DNA of 35,716 nt from CAYXRK01 sp964467615. Its GTDB lineage: Bacteria > Hydrogenedentota > Hydrogenedentia > Hydrogenedentales > GCA-2746185. The stretch spans positions 1 to 35,716 of the forward strand of contig CAYXRK010000024.1 in the NCBI GenBank assembly GCA_964467615.1, written 5' to 3'. The notes under the pieces were generated by a model. The model worked only from the letters and a program-made list of their open reading frames with translations. It was not told where the DNA came from and did not search any database. Position 1 is the stretch's first letter. Each line of letters starts with the position of its first letter. Shown here piece after piece: positions 26,001 through 33,272 of the stretch. The position numbers were made by a program, and so were the translations under genes.

Positions 26001-26754
26001 CGCCTTTCTCGTCAAAGGGAGAGCAGCGGCCCGTGGGCGAGAGGGCGCGCAACTGGCAGAAGCCCATTTGCGTGTAGAGCGAATCGGGCCGCGAAAGACC
26101 GCCAGCGAGCATCGCATCTACGCGGCCAGCGGCGAGTTCGTCGCACGCGATCTTAAGCGCGTAGAGCGAAGAGGCGCAGGCGGCGTCGAGGGCGACAGCA
26201 CCTGCGCCAAGACCAAGCGCTTTCGCAAGGAGCAGCGCGGGCCGGCCGGCGACGTGGCCGTCCATCGGATCAAGGCGGAAGTGCGAGGTGGACGGCGTAC
26301 GGCCGAGTACGGAATTCTCCAGCGTACGTCCGAGCAGTTCGTGGGCGAGCGCCGACGCTCGGTCGGTCGGCAATGCGAGATTGCCGATGACGACTCCGAT
26401 GCGGGAGCGATCCAACTCGGCGGTGACGCCGTCGTTGAACGCCTGGTGGCCGGCGTGCAACAGAACATGAACGCTAGGGTCGAGCCGCGCGAGTTGATCG
26501 GCGTCAAGGGCGAGGGCGAGCGCGGATTTCAGCGGGACATCGTCAAGGTAGCAACCGCGAATCGAATAGACGCGGTCTTTCGCGCCGATGGATTCGTTGA
26601 AGATTGAATCGGGCGGCAGAATCCAACGGCCGGCGGGCACTTCGCGCGCGGCGTCCACGCCGGACGCGACGTTGCGCCAGAACGCGTCTAGGCTGGGCGC
26701 GCCGGGGAGAAGGCCGCCGATACCGACAATCGCGATGGGTGTTCGATCGCTCAT
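20002..26754 (-). CDS. pfaC: PfaC-like PUFA/secondary-lipid synthase: KS-CLF-AT-DH-DH
   Basis: A 2250-residue multidomain synthase. KS1 (about 8-455) has C193 (DAACASS) and both His motifs (CHATGT, NVGHL). The second KS-like domain (about 470-860) is a chain-length factor: the Cys position is D664 (AEDASG) and both His motifs are lost. An acyltransferase (about 985-1330) has GYSLGE with S1080 and Tyr where malonyl transferases have His, as in PfaB. Two FabA-like dehydratase units follow (about 1480-1870 and 1895-2250), active His at H1767 (CHFVDDRVMPG) and H2148 (AHFYQDPVWPG), each with Glu 14 residues later at the FabA Asp position. Together with PfaA it would set chain length and double-bond placement. 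ATG 26754 (AAGGA 6 bases upstream) lies 20 bases after PfaA. No acylglycerol-phosphate acyltransferase follows, unlike some myxobacterial forms. Confidence 0.88.
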   Translation of the reverse strand: MSDRTPIAIVGIGGLLPGAPSLDAFWRNVASGVDAAREVPAGRWILPPDSIFNESIGAKDRVYSIRGCYLDDVPLKSALALALDADQLARLDPSVHVLLHAGHQAFNDGVTAELDRSRIGVVIGNLALPTDRASALAHELLGRTLENSVLGRTPSTSHFRLDPMDGHVAGRPALLLAKALGLGAGAVALDAACASSLYALKIACDELAAGRVDAMLAGGLSRPDSLYTQMGFCQLRALSPTGRCSPFDEKGDGLVVGEGAAVFLLKRLEDARAQGDRIHGIVRGIGLSNDMGGSLLAPSSEGQLRAMRSACEQAEWRPSEVDLIECHATGTPVGDRVEVESLRSLWAAEDWTPGQCVIGSVKSNVGHLLTAAGGAALLKTLLALRNNTLPPTANFSRPAQGLGLDQGPFRVLQRPQPWRPRAEGQPRRAAVSAFGFGGINAHVLVEEHVDAPRPKSIRVTKSVPPAVAVVGMDAWFGPWNSLRAFQERVFGADQHSPVAPNHWWGFDQDSAGLHAGLAEHRGHFIENFAFPAGRFRIPPNEIRELLPQQLLMLLVAARALDDASVDYSAEDPAAGVFIGSALDLNTTNYSFRWNLANNTPAWADKLGLQLDDAALGQWTNSLRDAAMPPLTANRTMGGLASIAASRIAREFRFGGPSFTLSAEDASGLCVIEQAVRALQNGDVLLALAGAVDFAGDVRASLCRALHAGNGETIGEGAAAVVLKRLEDAERDHNRVYAVIRGVGHAQGERSGGRALDAALTESGFGVEVLPFVESSHAAAIPVSGVRHSASTSNDVGLAGAASGMASFVKTCLSVYHEILPPAASGRAVQYWLRDRAEGPRRAAVCSEGIEGSGLAVLLEEFSGEQPATVEAERVQPLGARDEGLFVVEANTISALLVAVQRLRAEAEKDRAEPIESLARSWWRTTRDDRAKDFAVSFVARSPGELLELVEFAHRALTESPDTKLDASTVPPRMRDRIFFSPEPLGPDAGIAFVYPGSGNQYLGMGRGLFVHWPEVLRKQDQENRRLFSQFQPNTFWDPADPADVHQDHKAILFGQVALGSAVTELIERFGVRPSAVIGYSLGETAGLVATRAWTARDEMLRRVNDSTLFTEDLAGECKAVRRAWKLPSHKTVDWALGIIDRPAKVVRAAMQDHKKVYSLAVNTLQECVVGGDVHAVERLVKKLDCEFFPLQGVTTVHCEVAKEVQVPYRDLHLLDTTPPRGIRYYSGAWGTAYNVSRESAADSVLAQAIYGIDYPKMLEAAYYDGARVLLEMGPGASCTRMIGEILRGRPHLTKALCYAGQDPVSLVLRCLAALIADRVAVDLSVLYGQETFAMGLAPRPKPTDTIRINIGGAAFTVPAPPVRPRLHPAARTRELEVAKGPPPWFPAFPTEGDIETGPAEYDFGDLVGEWERVEHSKADAHAAYLRFSEAATAALADAITIQLEWHGLPAHAATPDALTPFQPARLATSPRSTTSMPNIPLALDRNQCLEFAVGSIAKVLGPAFAPIDAHPRRVRLPDEPLMLVDRVLTIEGEPRSMTHARIVTEHDVRPGAWYLDNGRIPTCIAVEAGQADLFLSGYLGIDFETRGHAVYRLLDAVITFHAPLPEAGRTIRYDIRIERFFRQGETHLFRFNFDATVDGRPVLTMRDGCAGFFTAAALAAGQGIVRTQLDLRQRPGVKPQDWRDLVPLGRESYSDEQLDAFRRGDLAACFGLAFANLPIRTAAGLPGGRMKLVDRILDFDPAAGRYGMGVIRGEMDVYPDDWFLTCHFVDDRVMPGTLMYECCLHTFRVMLARMGFVAESGQVTHGPVPGVRSQLKCRGQVIESTEKVVYEIELKEIGFGPDAYAIADALMYADGKPIVEIADLSVQLTGVSREYLEELWSSTTRPMQSKSVVFANDSIIAFAVGNPSDAFGDRYRVFDRDRKIARLPGPPYKFLDRITRTDHPQWKMGPGGEIEAEYDVPPGEWYFEAERQGHMPFAILLETALQPCGWFGAYMGSALTSNTDLRFRNLGGRAIQHVAVTPDIGTLTTRVKCTNVSRSGGMIIQNYEHDMRAGPRQIYSGDTYFGFFSADALANQVGLRDANVYQPNEKERSVSTPFPFSDAAPFPDDMLRMVDVVDVFDPNGGPHGLGFLRAVKDVVPSDWFFKAHFYQDPVWPGSLGIEAFVQLLKYAAVERWRVSEHPRIESLAIGEEHRWTYRGQVLPTDHRVTVTAAITRVDDARHILWGEGYLSVDGRTIYHMQDFAVRIVEP
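22400..22420. repeat. Perfect palindrome inside the PfaC-like gene linker
   Basis: gcatgggct, loop gga, agcccatgc: a 9-bp stem. It encodes part of the linker (WHGLPAH) between the AT region and the first dehydratase. The same gcatgggct/agcccatgc palindrome type occurs as a dispersed repeat in Planctomycete-like genomes (recalled, not searched). Confidence 0.55.
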
Positions 26755-26774
26755 GAACGATCCTTGGGAAAAGG

Positions 26775-29700
26775 CTACGCCGGCGTTCCGGCGATGTGAT
26801 TGTTCGCGAATGCTCGATCCAGCGCGCCGTCGATGACGCACTCGTAGTCTTCGATACGGGCGAGGAGCGTGCCTGCGCCCGCGTCTAGGAATTCAATGTC
26901 GCTCATTGCTTTGTGCTCACGGCGGTCCTTTATGCGGGCGACCACGCGCACGGGCGCCTTGGGGAACCCGCGCTGGAATTGGCGGTAGCGGCCCACGCGC
27001 ACGGGCAACGAACCGTGGCCGAACTGATCGTAGCTCCACAGAATCATCAACTGAAACGCACAATCAATGACGAGCGGGTCGGTGAGCCAACTGCGTCGCA
27101 AGGGGTGCGCTATCCATTCGCCGGGCCGAGGCGCGGAACCGGCGACGCCGGCGATACCGTGTTCGCCGCAGCCCTCGACGTCGCGAATGCCTTGGAAGTG
27201 GCGGCCGTGAAACAGGCGGCCCTTGCCGTAGATGCCGCGGCCGGATTTGTACGCGGGCAACTCGAGAACGCCCAAGGCGGGTTGGCCGCGTTCCAACTTA
27301 TCGGACAAGAGAACATCTGCTTTCGCGTGAAGCGCTGGTTCGGAATCCGCGCGTCTACTCCACAGTTCGACGGAAACGGAACCGCGATGGCCGTCGTGGC
27401 GCACGCGCCCGACGCGGAACTCAAGGGCGCGCGATTCTTCACTTTGAAGGATGACGCCTTTGAGCACGGCGAGACCATCGAGACCTTCAAAACGCAGACC
27501 GGGGTTTGCGTGCAGCGCGGCGTGGGCGAACCACTCGATATAGAAAGAGACGGGCAGGACCGCTTTCCCGTCGATCACATGCGATTCGAGGAACGGAAAC
27601 GCTTCCGCAGACAGCGCGAACTGAATGGTGGAATGATCGGCGGAATCGGCCCGCGTCAGTTCATTGGGCACGCGCGAGCCTGCGCCGAGTACGACAACTT
27701 CGACGGGGCCGGATGCAGGCGCGTCGAGTTCGCGGACAAGCAGACGCGCTCCTTCACGCAGGCCGATTAAGGAAACGCCTTCCGAAGCGAAAAGTCCCCT
27801 CAGCGCCGGCGTGACCATGCCGCCGTCCCAAGGGCCCCAGTTCAGGCCCACGACGCGGACGCCGGGACGCGAACGCGCTTCGGCCTGGGCGATTTTGTTA
27901 AGGACCTCGTTCGCCGCCGCGTAGTCACATTGCCCTTTTCGACCGAATCGCGCGGTGGACGACGAGAACAACGCAATCGCCTTGAGCGAATCGTCCTTCA
28001 ATGCGCTCAGAAGATTGCCGAGACCGGCGGTTTTCGTATCGAAGACGTGGTCGAATTGTTCCAGGGTCTTGTCTTCAATGAGCCTATCGGCCAAAACGCC
28101 CGCGCCATGCACAAGACCGGTAATCGGGCCGCAGTCCTTTCGCACGCGCGCAAGCGTATCGCGGACGGCGGCGGCATCGCGCACGTCGACGGAGTAGTAG
28201 ACGGGACGGCCACCGGCCTCGCGGATTCGGTCAAGGGTCGAACGAATTTCCCGCTGCGCCAGGAGTTCGCGGTATTTCGTTTCGAGTTCTTTCGGGGCCA
28301 TCGCCCCGCTGTTCGCGGCGAGAATGCGGCGTTTGAGTTCGGATGGGTCGTCTATGCCGACGTAAGACGGGTCCTCTTGCGACGGCACCTGGGCTCGGCC
28401 GAAAAGCGCGAGCCTGCAGCCATAGGCTTCAGCCAATGCTATGGCGCACTCCGCGGTTACGCCTCGGGCACCGCCGGTGATGACGATGACATCGTCCGCG
28501 CCGAATCGTGGGGGGGCGTCAGCGAGCGCGTTCGCGGGAGCGAGGGTCAAGGCGGCGCGGCGGCCTAGGTCGAGGCCGGTCTCGATCGGCCCGTCCGCCA
28601 AGGTTTCCTTCACTACGTCCTTCGCGGCTTCGTCGACGGAAGCGTAGGCGTTTCCGACATCAATGACGCGGCAGCGGACTTCCGACCACTCGTGACGCGC
28701 GGTCTTTACCAAACCGGCAAACGCCGCGGACATCGCGCAGGAGCGGGCGGGACCCGCGCCCAGGCCGAACGCGCCGTCCATGCGCGTGACAGCGACGAGG
28801 AGCGGCGCTGGGCCGGTCTTTGCGCGCAATTTGCTCGCGGCATGTTGGAGCAGCGAGAACGCCGCACGCACGTGTCCGGCGTTCACGGCGGATTCCGGCG
28901 CCACGAGGACGAGACCGTCGAGCCGCGATGTGGAATCCATCTGTTCCGAGGATTCGGCGGCCACCAGTTCCGCGCGGACTTCCATCGAGCGAAGGTGTGC
29001 GGCAATCGCGCGGCTGAATTCGGTGCCGTCGTCGCTCACCCAAAATACGGCGTCACTCCGCAATGGTACGGACGGAGTATCGGGGCGTTGAGGAAGTTCG
29101 GAAACTTCGACGACGTACCGATCGAGAGACGATGACGCGACTACATCGTGGTGCGGTTTCGGCGAGGTTTTGAACGACGAAGGACCCGCGGCTTGCGACA
29201 GCGCGTCCACCACGTCCTGCAGGGTCCGCAAGCGGCCCGCCGCCTCCGCATCGAGCGAAGGCAATTGCGGCAGCGCGTCTTGCAGCGAAGACAGAATTTC
29301 GACACGCTTAATCGAGTCGATGCCGAGGTCCGCGTCGAGGCTCATCGACAATTCAAGCATGCTCGTCGGATAGCCGGTCTTGTCGGAGACAATTTGCAGG
29401 AGCCGCTCGGCCAGGGAAGCGTCGGCAACCTGCGGCATTGCTTGCATTGCGGCCTTCGAGGCGACTGTTCCGCGCGCGGAAACGGGAGCAGGCGTGGAGG
29501 GGCCCGCCCTCTGACCCAACCGCGCGATCACATCCGCGAGCGTGACGAGACGTCCTAGCTCGTCCGGTTCGACCTGGGGCAAGTCCGGCATGGCTTCCTG
29601 GAGCGCGGAGAGAATTTCGACACGTTTGATCGAGTCGATTCCAAGGTCCGCGTCGAGGGCCATGTCAAGCTCCAGCATCTCCACGGGGTAGCCGGTTTTT

Positions 29701-32700
29701 TCGGAAACGATTTGGAGCAGTTTCGAGCGCACGCCCGCACTCGACGCGGGCGGTGCAACGGCCCCGTTGGAAGCAGCGGGCACGTCTCGCACGAGCCGGT
29801 CTACGACGTCTTGCAAGGTCCGGATGCGGCCGAGTTCATCCGCTTCGATGCTGGGCAGTTGCGGCAGCCGCTCTTGCAACGCAGAGAGAATCTCAACGCG
29901 CTTGATGGAGTCGATGCCAAGATCCGAGTCGAGCGTCATGGACAGTTCGAGCATGTCCGTCGGGTAGCCGGTCTTGTCGGAGACGACTTCCTTGAGTGCG
30001 GCCGCCAGTTCCTCCGCGATACTCGGCTTGTTATCGGTAGGTATGTCGAATTCCGGAACTGGCGCGCCCGTTGGAGGCGTGGACGCCGGAGCCGCCTGGA
30101 AGGCGGCGGTACGCGATAGAACGGAGGCTGGCGCGATCCCTCGGTGACGAGATACGAGGGCGCGAAATGTTTCGAGGGCCCGTTCTTGGCCTTCGAGGAA
30201 TTGCTTGTGCAGGGCGGCGGTTTGTTCTTGCATGTTGCGCAGAGCGGCGATGTTTCGCTGGGTTTGGTCGAAGGAGGGACTTGAGGATTCGTGTGGCCGT
30301 GCAGGTGGAAGCATAGGACCTATAGGACGGTTAGGACCGATACTGGAGGAGGAATCGCGTGAGACCGTGCGCGGCTCGGCGGGAGCCTCGCCCTCCCCTC
30401 GAGAGCGCGCGGGCGAAATGGCGCGGGGCGCGAGGGATTTGCGTTGGGCGCGGTAATTCGCGCCCGAGATGGTGACGGTCATGCGGCCCGGTTTTGCGGG
30501 TGCGGGCGCGACGAAATCGACGTCCCATTGGGCCAGCTGGATCGGATGGCCGAGCGCGGCGATTTGCGCGAGGGCGTTGGCGAGATCGCCCATGCCGTTG
30601 TCCTTGCCGCTCGAAGCATCGAGCGCGACCGACGCGTGTGGCTTTCCTTCGAGGATGGAACGGACGAGCCCGGTCAATCGCGCGCACGGCCCGACTTCGA
30701 TAAACGTCGAGAACCCCGCGGCGTGCATCGATTCGATTTCGCGGACGAACTCGACGGGCATTGCAAGCTGATTCGCGAGCAATGCACGTGCGCTTTCAGG
30801 ATTATCGGGATAGACCTCACCGCTTGTATTCGAGTAGATGGGAATTCGCGCCGCTCCGAATTCGACCGCGGCGATTTCCTTGCCGAACGGTCCACTTGCA
30901 TCGGCCACGAAGCAGCTATGAAACGCTGCCGCGACCGGCAGTTGGGTCCCTTGCATGCCTCGCTTCTTGAACGCGGCCTTGGCTCTTTCGATCTCGGCGG
31001 TCGCGCCGGACAATACGGCCTGCTCGGGCGCGTTGCGATTGGCGATGACAAGGTCAAGTCCTTCCTCGCGCAGGGCGGTCTCGATTTGCGCGATGGGCGC
31101 GCGCACGGCAAACATCGAACCGCGATCGCCCTCGCCTTGGGCCATCAAGCGGCCACGCGCCTCGGAAACGCGGAATAGGTCCGGGGCGCTGAAGACTCCC
31201 GCGGCGTGTAACGCAACAAGTTCGCCGTAGCTGTGTCCCGCGACAGCCTCGGGTGTGACGCCGAAGCGCTCGAGCACGCGAAGTGCGCCTGTGCTGACCG
31301 CGCCGATTGCGGGCTGCGCGACTTGGGTCGCGCGCAGCGCGTTTTCGTTTTTCTTCGCGGAATCTTTATCGAACACCGGATGGGGATATATGCGGTCGAA
31401 AAGCCCCAAGTTTTGCGGCGACGCTTGGTAAACCTCTTCGGCTTCGCGTAGGGCGTCCAACATTTCGGGGAAGGCGCAGGCAAGATCGCGTAGCATGCCA
31501 ACGTATTGCGCGCCTTGCCCCGGAAACAAGAAGGCGAGTTTTCCGGAGGCGGCACCGTGGCCATAGTAAACGCCCTTGGTCAAACGCGGATTCGTGTCGG
31601 TGGATTCGAGCGCGGCGCGAATCGAGGCGAAGGTACGCGAGACATCAGCGCCGTGGTCGAGAACGATCAGCAATCGATGCGCAGATGATGAGTCAAATGT
31701 GTCTCGCGACTGTTTGGCGAACGCCCGAACGCTGTCCCATTTCTCGAGCGCCGATGCGTCCGGCAGCTTCTCGATTAGCGCGCCGCGCGACTCCGCCGAG
31801 AGCGCGGCGATGGTTACGCGCGAGTCCCAGGTCACGCTTTCCTTGACCGGGGACGGCTCTTCGAGCACGCAATGGAAATTGCTTCCGCCAAAACCGAAGG
31901 AACTCACCCCTGCGCGACGCGGATGCGCTGCCTTGCTGAGCCAGGGGCGTTTGACGGTGTTCACGTAGAAGGGCGTCGCGCCGGGCGCAACGGCTTCTTG
32001 CGGCTGCTCGACTTTAATCGTCGGCGGGAGGACCTTGTCGTGCAGGGCCATCGCGGCCTTGATGAGACCGGCCGCGCCCGCAGCGGCCTTCGTGTGGCCG
32101 ATTTGCGATTTGACCGAACCGAGCGCACACCAAGGGCCGCGCCCGTTTGTCTGTCCGTAAACGGAGCGAAGGGCCGAGACTTCGACGGCGTCACCGCGCT
32201 TGGTTCCGGTGCCGTGGGCCTCGACCAGTTCGATCGAATCCGGCGTGACCCCGGCGTCCTCGTAGGCCTCGCGCAACGCGGCTTGCTGTCCGGCGGCGTT
32301 GGGCGCGTAGATAGCTTCCCCCTTGCCGTCACTCGAAGAACCGATGCCCTTGATTATCGCGTAGACCCGGTCGCCGTCGCGCTGGGCGTCGTCGAGGCGT
32401 TTCAAGACGAGCATCCCGAGGCCTTCGCCAAGGATGGTGCCATCGCCGTCGTGATCGAAGGGCTTCGCGTTGCCGGTCGGCGAGAGCGCGGGTGTCTTGC
32501 TGAAACACATGTACATAAAAATGTCGTTGAACGTATCGACGCCGCCGCTCACGACCATGTCCGCCTTGCCGGTCTGGAGTTCGAGCGCCGCGAGATGGAC
32601 CGCGCTGAGGGAGCTGGCACAGGCCGCATCGACGACGCAATTCGTGCCGCCGAGGTCGAGGTGTTTTGAGACGCGGCCGGCGACGACGTTGCCCAAGAGG

Positions 32701-33257
32701 CCAGGAAACGATCCCTCCTGCCAATCGACATAGCCGTCCGCGATGCGCCGGACCGCGTCGTCGATGGTCGCGTTGTCCAGTCCAGACTCCTTGAGCGCCT
32801 TGCGCCAGATCGGATGACCGAGCCTCGCGCCCAACGGAATGACCAATTCGAGCGCGCCAGTCACGCCGAGGATCACGCTGACTCGGTCGCGGTCGTACGT
32901 TTTTCCCGGACCGTATCCGGCGTCCGCGAGCGCTTGGTCCGCGACGGCCATGGCCAACAGTTGGGCCGTGTCCGTGGCTTCGATTACGTTGGGCGGTATG
33001 CCGTACTTGAGCGGATCGAATTCAAACGGCGAAAGGAATCCGCCTCGCCGGCCATAGGTGAAATCGGGCCGCTTCGGATCGCTGTCAAAGTAGTCTTCCG
33101 GCCGCCAATGCGTCGGCGGGACGTCGGCAATGGCGTCGACGCCCGCGCAGATGTTCGCCCAATACGCTTCGAGACCGTCTGCCTTGGGAAACAAGCAGCC
33201 CATGCCGATGATGGCGACGGGCTCTTGTGGGGTCTTTTTTCCGCGGCGTCCGGTCAC
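26775..33257 (-). CDS. pfaA: PfaA-like PUFA/secondary-lipid synthase: KS-MAT-ACPx3-KR-DH
   Basis: A 2160-residue iterative synthase. The ketosynthase (about 13-450) has C213 (DAACASS), EAHGTGT and QIGHTKAAAG. The malonyl-CoA transacylase (about 570-865) has GHSYGE with S676 and AAFHS. A low-complexity linker leads to three acyl carrier domains with LGIDSIKRVEIL and carrier serines S1117, S1209 and S1315. A ketoreductase (about 1385-1850) has TGGARGV and Y1779 (CDYAAAN). The C-terminal PKS-type dehydratase (about 1870-2150) has H1893 (HVIDGKAVLP) and D2065 (DCAFQ). It would load malonyl units, elongate and reduce the chain in repeated rounds, working with the PfaC- and PfaD-like partners. GTG 33257 has AGGAG 8 bases upstream and lies 15 bases after the PfaD-like gene. 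Carrier domains need a phosphopantetheinyl transferase from elsewhere. Confidence 0.9.
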   Translation of the reverse strand: MTGRRGKKTPQEPVAIIGMGCLFPKADGLEAYWANICAGVDAIADVPPTHWRPEDYFDSDPKRPDFTYGRRGGFLSPFEFDPLKYGIPPNVIEATDTAQLLAMAVADQALADAGYGPGKTYDRDRVSVILGVTGALELVIPLGARLGHPIWRKALKESGLDNATIDDAVRRIADGYVDWQEGSFPGLLGNVVAGRVSKHLDLGGTNCVVDAACASSLSAVHLAALELQTGKADMVVSGGVDTFNDIFMYMCFSKTPALSPTGNAKPFDHDGDGTILGEGLGMLVLKRLDDAQRDGDRVYAIIKGIGSSSDGKGEAIYAPNAAGQQAALREAYEDAGVTPDSIELVEAHGTGTKRGDAVEVSALRSVYGQTNGRGPWCALGSVKSQIGHTKAAAGAAGLIKAAMALHDKVLPPTIKVEQPQEAVAPGATPFYVNTVKRPWLSKAAHPRRAGVSSFGFGGSNFHCVLEEPSPVKESVTWDSRVTIAALSAESRGALIEKLPDASALEKWDSVRAFAKQSRDTFDSSSAHRLLIVLDHGADVSRTFASIRAALESTDTNPRLTKGVYYGHGAASGKLAFLFPGQGAQYVGMLRDLACAFPEMLDALREAEEVYQASPQNLGLFDRIYPHPVFDKDSAKKNENALRATQVAQPAIGAVSTGALRVLERFGVTPEAVAGHSYGELVALHAAGVFSAPDLFRVSEARGRLMAQGEGDRGSMFAVRAPIAQIETALREEGLDLVIANRNAPEQAVLSGATAEIERAKAAFKKRGMQGTQLPVAAAFHSCFVADASGPFGKEIAAVEFGAARIPIYSNTSGEVYPDNPESARALLANQLAMPVEFVREIESMHAAGFSTFIEVGPCARLTGLVRSILEGKPHASVALDASSGKDNGMGDLANALAQIAALGHPIQLAQWDVDFVAPAPAKPGRMTVTISGANYRAQRKSLAPRAISPARSRGEGEAPAEPRTVSRDSSSSIGPNRPIGPMLPPARPHESSSPSFDQTQRNIAALRNMQEQTAALHKQFLEGQERALETFRALVSRHRGIAPASVLSRTAAFQAAPASTPPTGAPVPEFDIPTDNKPSIAEELAAALKEVVSDKTGYPTDMLELSMTLDSDLGIDSIKRVEILSALQERLPQLPSIEADELGRIRTLQDVVDRLVRDVPAASNGAVAPPASSAGVRSKLLQIVSEKTGYPVEMLELDMALDADLGIDSIKRVEILSALQEAMPDLPQVEPDELGRLVTLADVIARLGQRAGPSTPAPVSARGTVASKAAMQAMPQVADASLAERLLQIVSDKTGYPTSMLELSMSLDADLGIDSIKRVEILSSLQDALPQLPSLDAEAAGRLRTLQDVVDALSQAAGPSSFKTSPKPHHDVVASSSLDRYVVEVSELPQRPDTPSVPLRSDAVFWVSDDGTEFSRAIAAHLRSMEVRAELVAAESSEQMDSTSRLDGLVLVAPESAVNAGHVRAAFSLLQHAASKLRAKTGPAPLLVAVTRMDGAFGLGAGPARSCAMSAAFAGLVKTARHEWSEVRCRVIDVGNAYASVDEAAKDVVKETLADGPIETGLDLGRRAALTLAPANALADAPPRFGADDVIVITGGARGVTAECAIALAEAYGCRLALFGRAQVPSQEDPSYVGIDDPSELKRRILAANSGAMAPKELETKYRELLAQREIRSTLDRIREAGGRPVYYSVDVRDAAAVRDTLARVRKDCGPITGLVHGAGVLADRLIEDKTLEQFDHVFDTKTAGLGNLLSALKDDSLKAIALFSSSTARFGRKGQCDYAAANEVLNKIAQAEARSRPGVRVVGLNWGPWDGGMVTPALRGLFASEGVSLIGLREGARLLVRELDAPASGPVEVVVLGAGSRVPNELTRADSADHSTIQFALSAEAFPFLESHVIDGKAVLPVSFYIEWFAHAALHANPGLRFEGLDGLAVLKGVILQSEESRALEFRVGRVRHDGHRGSVSVELWSRRADSEPALHAKADVLLSDKLERGQPALGVLELPAYKSGRGIYGKGRLFHGRHFQGIRDVEGCGEHGIAGVAGSAPRPGEWIAHPLRRSWLTDPLVIDCAFQLMILWSYDQFGHGSLPVRVGRYRQFQRGFPKAPVRVVARIKDRREHKAMSDIEFLDAGAGTLLARIEDYECVIDGALDRAFANNHIAGTPA
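29195..30020 (-). repeat. Three tandem acyl carrier protein domains within PfaA-like protein
   Basis: Three repeats of about 70 residues share KTGYP...MLEL...LGIDSIKRVEIL...LxTLxDVV. Serine-to-serine spacing is 92 residues (S1117-S1209) and 106 residues (S1209-S1315). Known PUFA synthases have two to nine such carriers, and carrier number is linked to product yield rather than product identity. Confidence 0.9.
30091..30397. repeat. Cluster of dispersed-repeat-type palindromes inside the MAT-ACP linker
   Basis: Three unlike repeat-type sequences sit in frame in one linker. They are gccgcctggaaggcggc (30091-30107, hairpin), the ataggacc/ggtcctat-like run at 30313-30342, and the ggctcggcgggagcctcgcc type at 30373-30392, which encodes GEGEAPAEP. 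Such sequences normally lie between genes. They lengthen the linker without breaking the frame. Confidence 0.55.
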
Positions 33258-33272
33258 GAGAAAAACTCCTGG

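Noticed and set aside
30444..31178. Plus-strand open frame opposite the MAT domain
   Set aside because: The minus-strand frame carries the GHSYGE and AAFHS motifs; the opposite frame has no family features.
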